A DNA stretch of 17,846 bases, from contig DGDY01000115.1 in NCBI GenBank assembly GCA_002385675.1, forward strand, positions 1 to 17,846, given 5' to 3'. The translations under genes were made by a program, and so were the position numbers. Position 1 is the stretch's first letter. Each line of letters opens with the position of its first letter. This DNA is from Anaerolineales bacterium UBA3940 (GTDB taxonomy: Bacteria > Chloroflexota > Anaerolineae > Aggregatilineales > UBA3940). Below are positions 12,029 through 17,846 of this stretch, piece after piece. The notes beneath the pieces are model-generated. The model was not told the DNA's origin, made no database searches, and saw nothing but the letters and a program-made list of their open reading frames with translations.

Positions 12029-14614
12029 TTATACCTCCTCAGTGGGCGTCCAGGTGTACACGCTCTCCGGATTCAGCCCCTTCGGCGGACCATCCGCCTT
12101 GTAGATCTTGACGAGGAAGCCGCGAAGCTGGGGCGTGCCGTTCAACGGGTCGTAGCCCTGGCTCGGATCGTTGCGGGTCAGGATGTTCTGGTTGGACTCG
12201 AAGATGCCGCCCAGGTCCGGGGCCTTGTCAGACGCCTCAGGGAACCACCAGTCGTGCTCGCTGCACACGACACGCGGATGGATGCCCTCGGTGAGCTTGG
12301 CCTTCTGCTTGATGCGGCCCATCTCCGTCTCGATGTAGACCCAGTCGCCATCCTGAATGCCCAGCTCGGCAGCCGTGCGCGGGTTGATCTCGACGCGCGG
12401 CTCAGGCCACAGCTCACGCATCCAGGGGAGCTGCCGGTACTCGGAGTGGAAGAAGCCCGGTACGCGGCGCGTAGTGCACAGCAGCGGGTACTCCTTCGCC
12501 AGATCGCTGTCCGGCGAGTAGAGCGGCGGCTCGACGTAGAAGGGCAGCGCATCGCCGGTCAGGTCGTGCGCTATGCGCAGCCACAGCTCGGCCTTGCCGG
12601 AGGGCAGGTTGAAGCCGTTCTTCTTGTAGCCGTACGGCTCCTGCGGCTCGTAGTAGATCCACTGCTCCTTGAGCTGCTGCCACGTCATGCCCATCGGCTC
12701 AAGACGCCAGTCCAGCCACTCCTCGACGGAGTTCCAGGGGATGACCTCATTCCAGTACTCGGGGTCGCGCTCTGCCATCTTCTTGGCAAGCCCGAGCAGC
12801 GCATCCTCGTCGGACCGCGCCTCGCCGACCGGATCGACCGCTTTGACACGGGCCTGGAGGCCCCACATCAGGTGCATGTCGCCGATCTGGTCGCGCTCCG
12901 TCCACATCGCAATCGGCAGCACCAGGTCGGAGATCATCGCGGTGGCCGACATGTAGAGGTCCAGCACGAAGATGAAGGGGATCTTCTGAAGCGCCTCGAA
13001 CACGTTCTTGGTGTTCATGCTGTTGGTCAGCGGGTTCGCACCCTGGACCATCAGCATCTCTATCTGGAGCTTGCCATCCGCGAGGTCGCGCATAGCGAAG
13101 TCCCCATGCGAGCGCGCCAGCGGGAAGACCTGATACCGGGCCGACACCTCCATCGCCTCGGGCGGAACCAGGTCCATGCGGTCAAGCTCGGGGCTGACGT
13201 GCGGTATGGTCTCGCCGGGGAAGGAACTCTTGCGGTAGGCGGGCACGTTCCACATCGCCATGCCGCCGGGCGCGTCGAGATTGCCCGTCAGCGCGACGAT
13301 CATCATTGCCGCCTGCACGCCGCGAGCGGAGTTCACACCCCACTGGTCGAAGGACACACCCCACTGCAGGGCCAGGCCGGGGATGGTTGCCATCATGCGG
13401 GCGGCCTCGGCGATCTGGTCGGCGTCGCACCAGGTAATCTCGGCAACCTTGTCAAGCGGGTACTCGTTCACCCGGTCAACGAGATGCTGCCACGCGGTGC
13501 GGCAGGTCACGGTCGTGCCGTCGGCCAGCTTGACCTCGAACGGGCCTTCCATCGCGGGGTTCACATCAGGCCCATCGACGATGACAGGTTCGTTCTTGTC
13601 CTTGTCCCAGAAGACGAGGCGCTCCGGCGGGCGCGGGATGAAGGGCGCGCCCTCAAACGGCTCAGGCTCCTCACCCGTCAGGTCGTACTCGGTGAGCATC
13701 TTGCCGTTATCCTCGCGGACGAGGCCCGGCAGGTTGGTCCAGTGCTCGATGAAATCGTGATCAACGAGGTCCTCGTTGATGATCACATTGAGGAAGCCCA
13801 TCGCCAGCGCGGTATCCGATGCCGGGCGCACCGGCAGCCAGATGTCGGCCTTCTGCGCGACGTTGGTGTACACCGGGTCGATGACGATCAGCTTGGCACC
13901 CTCGTTGACCGTCGCCGCCGGGCGCGAGCCGTGCATGCCGTCGGCGTGCGAGTAGGTCACGTTGTTGCCCCAGAACACCACCACGCCCGGCTTTTCCCCC
14001 TGGAAGCCGAAGTAGTCAGGGACGGGGATGCGATAGCCGAACATCTTGGTGACAATCTCGATGCGGGGCAGGTAGCACAGGGGCGGCATACCGACCGACA
14101 CGCCGATGCCCAGGCCGCGAATCACGGCGTTCGAGAAGTCACGCCAGTGACGCCCGGTGCCGCCGCAGTGGGCCACGGCCTGCTTGCCGTACTTCTCCCA
14201 CGTCTCGTAGAACTTGTCCGAGAGGATCTGGTAGGCTTCATCCCAGGAGATGCGCTGCCACTTGCCCTCGCCGCGCTCGCCGACGCGCTTCATCGGGTAG
14301 CGCAGGCGGCGCGGGTTATACTGGTGCTGGATGGTCGCCAGCCCCTTCGGGCACAGCGTTCCCCTGTTGGTCGGGGCTTCAGGGTTGCCCTCAACCTTGA
14401 CCACGCGCCCATTCCGCACGTGGACGAGCGTGCCGCACGTGCCGTGACACATACGACACATCGAGCGAACGACTTTGGTCTCTTCGGAGAGCTTGACCCT
14501 GCCGTCGGCCTTTTCCAGCCACTGAAGGTCTGGGAGTTGCAGCGCGGCGGCAGCGGCGCTCAAGGCGCCCGTCGCCTTGAGGAAGCCTCTCCTTGAGATA
14601 TGCTGTTCTGCCAT
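12029..14614 (-). CDS. Molybdopterin oxidoreductase, DmsA/PsrA-like catalytic subunit
   Basis: Catalytic subunit of 861 residues, with Mo or W held by bis-pyranopterin guanine dinucleotide. The Tat signal is SRRGFLKATGALSAAAAAL (7-25). The FS0 cluster motif is C53-x2-C56-x3-C60-x27-C88 followed by PKG. GVSVGMPPLC places Cys180 where the metal ligand is expected, which points away from true DMSO reductases (Ser) and towards polysulfide/thiosulfate reductase or acetylene-hydratase-like members (Cys). Cofactor-binding stretches include VVVFWGNNVTYSHADGMHG, DIWLPVRPASDTALAMGFL and MVQGANPLTNSMN, and the C-terminal domain TAAELGIQDGDWVYIETEMG. The ATG at 14614 has AAGGAG about 8 bases upstream. 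The substrate cannot be read from sequence alone. It is presumably under control of the two-component pair upstream. Confidence 0.92.
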   Translation of the reverse strand: MAEQHISRRGFLKATGALSAAAAALQLPDLQWLEKADGRVKLSEETKVVRSMCRMCHGTCGTLVHVRNGRVVKVEGNPEAPTNRGTLCPKGLATIQHQYNPRRLRYPMKRVGERGEGKWQRISWDEAYQILSDKFYETWEKYGKQAVAHCGGTGRHWRDFSNAVIRGLGIGVSVGMPPLCYLPRIEIVTKMFGYRIPVPDYFGFQGEKPGVVVFWGNNVTYSHADGMHGSRPAATVNEGAKLIVIDPVYTNVAQKADIWLPVRPASDTALAMGFLNVIINEDLVDHDFIEHWTNLPGLVREDNGKMLTEYDLTGEEPEPFEGAPFIPRPPERLVFWDKDKNEPVIVDGPDVNPAMEGPFEVKLADGTTVTCRTAWQHLVDRVNEYPLDKVAEITWCDADQIAEAARMMATIPGLALQWGVSFDQWGVNSARGVQAAMMIVALTGNLDAPGGMAMWNVPAYRKSSFPGETIPHVSPELDRMDLVPPEAMEVSARYQVFPLARSHGDFAMRDLADGKLQIEMLMVQGANPLTNSMNTKNVFEALQKIPFIFVLDLYMSATAMISDLVLPIAMWTERDQIGDMHLMWGLQARVKAVDPVGEARSDEDALLGLAKKMAERDPEYWNEVIPWNSVEEWLDWRLEPMGMTWQQLKEQWIYYEPQEPYGYKKNGFNLPSGKAELWLRIAHDLTGDALPFYVEPPLYSPDSDLAKEYPLLCTTRRVPGFFHSEYRQLPWMRELWPEPRVEINPRTAAELGIQDGDWVYIETEMGRIKQKAKLTEGIHPRVVCSEHDWWFPEASDKAPDLGGIFESNQNILTRNDPSQGYDPLNGTPQLRGFLVKIYKADGPPKGLNPESVYTWTPTEEV

Positions 14615-15313
14615 GTTTTTCTCTCCTTAAAGCGGACAGATCTTGGAGTGCCCCTGTCCTGGCATAAGGGTCAGGGGCGGGATGGGAGATTGCCGCGCGG
14701 GGGGTGCGGCTCTCTCACTTCTCCCCCATCGACCAATCAACGCGATGCAGTGATCCGTATTCTGGAAGCGCACCTCCTGGGCCTTGCCCGCATTCCGTGC
14801 CGCCCCGTCACCGGCTTGAGGGACTCCGGCGGGGGCGCGAGCGTCGCGGGCCATGTTGACCTGACACAGTCCTATCTATTGATCAGTCTAATGGTTTGCC
14901 GCTGGCCGGTTAACACTCGGGGGAACCGTTATGCGTGGCACGTTCTGGCCAGATTGCAGTACCCGTTCGGGTAACGGGGCGTGGGGTGAGCACCCTACCG
15001 GGGCATGGGTTGGGAACGCAGACTTGTCGGCGGGGCGGTTTATGCGGCACGCTGCTGCCCGACCTCCGGTCTGCGGCCCTACGTGCAGTTGGCGCAGCCA
15101 ACTGCCAGTGAGAAATCACAGAGCGATTTCTCTGCCTCCCCCTTGCAAAGGGGAGGGGCAAGCGGAGGCTTGCATGTGGGGGGTCGGCTGCGTAGGGGCG
15201 CCGCATGTGGCGCCCCTACCCGGCAAAACTGTCGTATCCTCAGCCCTCATAGGGGGAGATGGCAGGTCACACGGGGCGACCACCGGTAGAGGGGATCGGC
15301 GCTTGCGGGACGC
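14615..15313. other. Long gap upstream of the molybdoenzyme operon, no clear gene
   Basis: This 699-base stretch separates the response regulator from the molybdoenzyme genes. It should hold the promoter of the molybdoenzyme operon, yet I find no convincing -35/-10 pair on the minus strand; the AT-rich patch at 14866-14900 is the likeliest place. A FNR-like half-site TTGAT occurs at 14878 on the plus strand without a good partner half-site. Minus-strand frames of 75 codons (14627-14854) and 98 codons (14910-15206) look like chance frames. The right half is filled with hairpin repeats, listed separately. Confidence 0.5.
15086..15219. repeat. Cluster of four hairpins
   Basis: Four inverted repeats lie in a row: CAGTTGGC/GCCAACTG (15086-15104, loop GCA); GAGAAATC/GATTTCTC (15110-15132); CCTCCCC/GGGGAGG (15136-15156) around CTTGCAA; and GTAGGGGCGCC/GGCGCCCCTAC (15192-15219, perfect 11-bp stem). 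The third recalls the element at 10503-10526 and the fourth shares GTAGGGGCG-like arms with 3647-3707, so they look like members of a genome-wide repeat set. They follow the response regulator stop and may cut read-through. Confidence 0.65.
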
Positions 15314-15970
15314 TCAGTCCACCAGCCCTTCGCGGACGGCGTACACGGCGGCCTGCACCCGGTTGCTCAGGTGCAGCTTGTCGAGCACGTTCGCCAGGTG
15401 CTTCTTGATCGTGTTCTCACTGAGGCACAGCCGCTCGCCGATCTCCTGGTTGGTCAGGCCCTCGGCGACAAGCTGGAGCACCTCGCGCTCGCGGTCGCTG
15501 AGCGACTCCTCGGCCACCTCCAGCGACTCCTGCGCCGGGTCGCCGCGCCGGCTGAATTCTTCGAGGACCTTGGCCGCCATCGCGCCGGACATCGGCGCTT
15601 CGCCCCGCATCACGCCCTGAAGGTAGCTATGAAGGCGGCGGGAAGGCGTGTTCTTGAGCACGTAGCCCACTGCACCTGACTTAATCGCCTCGAACAGGTT
15701 CGCTTCATCCTCAGAGACGGTGAGTATCACCACGCGGCTCGTGGGCAGTTCCCGGTGCAGCCGCCGTGTGGCCTCAAGCCCGTCCATCACGGGCATGCTC
15801 ACGTCCATGAGGATAATGTCGGGCAGCAGTTCCCGCGCCATCTCCAGCGCTTCCTGCCCGTTCGACGCCTCACCCACGACCTCGAAATCGTCCCAGTGGC
15901 GTGAGGCCAGCGCCGCAACGCCCTCGCGGAACAGCACGTGATCGTCGACTAGCAAAAGGGTGTTCGCCAT
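15314..15970 (-). CDS. NarL/FixJ-family response regulator
   Basis: DNA-binding regulator of 218 residues. Receiver domain: acidic pair Asp9-Asp10, phosphoacceptor Asp56 in DIILMDVSMPVMDG, and the conserved Lys in GYVLKNTPS. The C-terminal LuxR-type helix-turn-helix is LSDREREVLQLVAEGLTNQE, then LCLSENTIKKHLANVLDKL. The ATG at 15970 (MANTLLLVDDH) is chosen because GGGAG lies 6 bases upstream and the domain begins at once; 29 further in-frame codons upstream look spurious. It lies 168 bases after the kinase gene; I see nothing notable in that gap. It probably controls the molybdoenzyme operon that begins 700 bases downstream; that link is inference from position. Confidence 0.92.
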   Translation of the reverse strand: MANTLLLVDDHVLFREGVAALASRHWDDFEVVGEASNGQEALEMARELLPDIILMDVSMPVMDGLEATRRLHRELPTSRVVILTVSEDEANLFEAIKSGAVGYVLKNTPSRRLHSYLQGVMRGEAPMSGAMAAKVLEEFSRRGDPAQESLEVAEESLSDREREVLQLVAEGLTNQEIGERLCLSENTIKKHLANVLDKLHLSNRVQAAVYAVREGLVD

Positions 15971-16138
15971 AGAAACTCCCGGCTCGAAGTTCGATGCGTT
16001 TTCGTTCCAAGAGTGGTGGGTCGTCCTGTCGGAGGGCCCGCCACATACCTGCTCCACCTTATACGCAGTTTAACCTTCGCCGCGCCAGCCCGTGAAGCCT
16101 CTCTCAGGCCATTGCCCGTACCCGACCGGCCCCTCCGG

Positions 16139-17482
16139 CTAACCCGGCTGGGTGAGAGGGTCGCGCTCGCGGCAGGTATTATAGCTGCGGTAACGCGGCA
16201 TCTCGGCGATGACGCGCGTCCCCTCGCCCGGCTGCGTCTCAATGGTCAGGCGTCCGCCCACACTGGCGGCGCGCTCTCGCATGATGCGCAGCCCGAACCG
16301 CGCCCCCTCGACCTTGTTCGGGTCGAAACCGCGCCCGTTGTCCTCGATCGTAACACGCAGCATCTCGTCGCTGTCCTCAAACCGGATGGCGACGCGCGAA
16401 GCCTGCGCGTGGCGGCGCACGTTGGTCATGGCCTCCTGAATGATGCGGATCAACTGGATCTCGGCGGCGGGGCTGGCGAGGCAACCGTTGTGCTCGCGCC
16501 CGCAGAACAACACCTGAATGCCCCACTGCCGCTGGAAGCGGCTGAAGTACTCCATCATCAGCGGCACAAGCCCTTCCTGCGGCACAGCGGTAAGGCGTAG
16601 GCCGAGGATGTCATCACGGATGCTGGCGTAGGCGTCCTGCGCGATCTGCTCGATGTCCTCCAGCGTGGCGCGTGCGCTGTCACAGTCGCCATCCTCCAGG
16701 CACAGCGCCGCTTCCTCCGCCCGCAGGCGGATGGTCCCGATAACCTGCGCCAGCCCATCGTGAAGCTCCTGGCTCAGCCGTTCGCGCTCCTGCAGGATGG
16801 CGAGATCGCGGCTCTGCTCGGAAAGCTGCACCAGGTGAATCGCCGCGCCGATCTGGCGGCCAATCGACGTCAGCCAGCGAATTTCATCTTCATCCCATAC
16901 GTGCTGCTCGACGGTTGCCAGTTCCATCGTGCCCACCAGCCGGTCGGAGGCCAGCAGCGGCACACAGATCAGACACTGGTAGCCCGACTCGACCTCGCCG
17001 GGGCTGAGCACACGCGGATCGCAGGGGAGGTTGTTCGTGTACACCGGCTGAAGCGTGCGGGCCACCTCCGCCTGGAAAGCCTGATCGACCGGCACGTGCT
17101 GCAGGTCCTGCAGCATGCGCAGGTTCATACCCTGCTGGGCAACGAGCGAGAAGCTGCGGCGCTCCCGGTCGAGCAGACGGATGGCCCCGGCGTCATAGCC
17201 GGTGGTTTCAAAGACCTTCTGCAGCACGTGGTAGAAGATCTGATCGAGCGGCACGTTGCCGCCAGTCGCCTCGGAGATCGTGAGCAGCGTCTCCAGATTG
17301 CGGCGCTGTGCAGCGATCTGCTCGTCGGCGGCGGCCAGGGCGCTCTCAAGTTCGGCGACACGTGCGCGCAGGTCGGCAACCTCGCGCCGGTTGTTGAGAC
17401 GTGCAAAAACGCCGCTAACCCAACGGCGCGGCGCATCGAGTGTCTCTGGCAGTTTTTCGGCGAAATGCTTCCGTGTCGTCAT
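16139..17482 (-). CDS. GAF-domain histidine kinase, NarX/HisKA_3 type, soluble
   Basis: Sensor kinase of 447 residues without membrane helices. Residues 32-68 form a coiled coil, residues about 70-220 a GAF domain, then the HisKA_3 dimerisation box RERLSQELHDGLAQVIGTI with His241, an N-box EAMTNVRRHAQA and a G-box DNGRGFD in the HATPase domain. It should phosphorylate the neighbouring NarL-type regulator. Three GAF cysteines (C154, and C170-x2-C173) might sense redox state or bind a metal, but nothing proves this. The ATG at 17482 has only a weak upstream AGG. Being cytoplasmic, it would sense an internal signal rather than a periplasmic substrate. Confidence 0.9.
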   Translation of the reverse strand: MTTRKHFAEKLPETLDAPRRWVSGVFARLNNRREVADLRARVAELESALAAADEQIAAQRRNLETLLTISEATGGNVPLDQIFYHVLQKVFETTGYDAGAIRLLDRERRSFSLVAQQGMNLRMLQDLQHVPVDQAFQAEVARTLQPVYTNNLPCDPRVLSPGEVESGYQCLICVPLLASDRLVGTMELATVEQHVWDEDEIRWLTSIGRQIGAAIHLVQLSEQSRDLAILQERERLSQELHDGLAQVIGTIRLRAEEAALCLEDGDCDSARATLEDIEQIAQDAYASIRDDILGLRLTAVPQEGLVPLMMEYFSRFQRQWGIQVLFCGREHNGCLASPAAEIQLIRIIQEAMTNVRRHAQASRVAIRFEDSDEMLRVTIEDNGRGFDPNKVEGARFGLRIMRERAASVGGRLTIETQPGEGTRVIAEMPRYRSYNTCRERDPLTQPG

Positions 17483-17657
17483 GATGGCCTGCCCACTTAT
17501 CGGTTATGACGCGTTCCGCACGAGGTTAAGCCTGCTAACTTTGGCGCTTCGTGTAAGCCTGGAGTATGTTTCTAGTATAAGTCACGGGCGCTGCCGGTTG
17601 GGATTACATTTTGCCCGACCCGCGCAGCCGTTTATCAGGACTCTGTAAGCCGGCTCC
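17483..17657. other. Divergent intergenic region
   Basis: These 175 bases separate the kinase (minus strand) from the kinase-fold gene (plus strand). TATACT on the minus strand and the overlapping TATAAG on the plus strand, near 17573-17582, are possible -10 boxes, but neither has a good -35 hexamer 16-18 bases upstream. Confidence 0.3.
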
Positions 17658-17846
17658 ATGAACGACTACCTGCCCGCCATCATCGACTACCTCACCGGCA
17701 CGGAGCTGCCCGGCGTCCCGGGCTGGGCGCTCCACGAACCGTTCTCGGTCGCGCCGCTCGCCCAGGGCGAGTACAACATGAACTACATCATCAGCCAGGG
17801 GCCAAACCGGTGGGTTCTGCGGGCCAACGTGGACACGCAGATCGAC
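17658..17846 (+). CDS. Aminoglycoside/choline phosphotransferase-fold kinase (N-terminus only)
   Basis: The only convincing plus-strand gene; 63 codons are visible from ATG 17658 before the window ends. MNDYLPAIIDYLTGTELPGV opens it, and LAQGEYNMNYIISQGPNRWV followed by LRANVDTQI resembles the glycine-rich turn and first strands of APH/choline-kinase-like phosphotransferases. The catalytic loop and substrate lie outside the window. No strong Shine-Dalgarno precedes the ATG. It is divergent from the two-component pair and probably unrelated to the other systems here. Confidence 0.6.
   Translation, partial: MNDYLPAIIDYLTGTELPGVPGWALHEPFSVAPLAQGEYNMNYIISQGPNRWVLRANVDTQID

Noticed and set aside
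12014..14596. An 860-codon open frame on the plus strand, antisense to the molybdoenzyme
   Set aside because: Its translation is rich in Arg, His, Val and Gly with no recognisable domain, while the minus strand encodes a clear complete enzyme. Long antisense frames are expected with GC-rich third positions.
14627..14854. A 75-codon minus-strand frame just before the molybdoenzyme
   Set aside because: No recognisable motif or Shine-Dalgarno, and high Pro/Arg/Ala content. It could be leader sequence; coding is unsupported.
15971..16138. Possible regulatory RNA or small gene between the kinase and the regulator
   Set aside because: No stable hairpin with T-tract, no promoter and no motif-bearing frame could be made out.
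1..17846. CRISPR array, tRNA, rRNA or insertion sequence
   Set aside because: No regularly spaced direct repeats, no tRNA-like cloverleaf or rRNA stretch recognised, and no transposase-like protein in any frame examined.

Overview
This is a GC-rich bacterial window in which almost every gene lies on the minus strand, so transcription runs from high to low coordinates. The best guess for the organism is a Chloroflexota (Anaerolineae-like) bacterium. That guess rests on the gene mix (DmsABC-type molybdoenzyme, NapG/NapH-like ferredoxins, GT-C and GT2 glycosyltransferases, two-domain ECF ATPase) and on short palindromic repeats scattered between genes. It is inference, not a database match.

Layout from right to left. 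At 17658-17846 a plus-strand gene starts, probably an aminoglycoside/choline-phosphotransferase-fold kinase, and runs off the window. At 17482-15314 is a soluble two-component pair: a GAF histidine kinase of the NarX/HisKA_3 type and a NarL/LuxR response regulator. A 699-base gap with several hairpin repeats follows. At 14614-10563 is a complex iron-sulfur molybdoenzyme: a Tat-exported DmsA/PsrA-like catalytic subunit, a four-cluster DmsB-like ferredoxin and a DmsC-like membrane anchor. A TorD-family chaperone follows at 10443-9739. The same strand then continues, nearly without gaps, through a lipoprotein, a GT-C glycosyltransferase, a NapG-like ferredoxin, a NapH-like membrane ferredoxin, a DUF2064 transferase, a GT2 glycosyltransferase and a second NapH-like protein, ending at 3769. 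Several of these stops and starts overlap by 4 bases.

After a 479-base regulatory region (3290-3768) comes a second, separate operon, 3289-1: a THEP1-like NTPase, a fused double ECF ATPase, an S component and EcfT (cut by the window edge). Its first three genes overlap by 4 bases (GTGA, ATGA). The operon is an energy-coupling-factor importer of unknown substrate.

The most interesting part is the control region of this ECF operon. A TATAAT promoter overlaps a CRP/FNR-type palindrome. The leader of about 190 bases folds into several helices closed by a stem that takes in the Shine-Dalgarno sequence, and a second mutually exclusive pairing also captures that sequence. The layout and several short segments resemble the molybdenum-cofactor (Moco) riboswitch family. 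If correct, this links an uncharacterised ECF importer and a small NTPase to molybdenum or tungsten cofactor supply for the molybdoenzyme next door.
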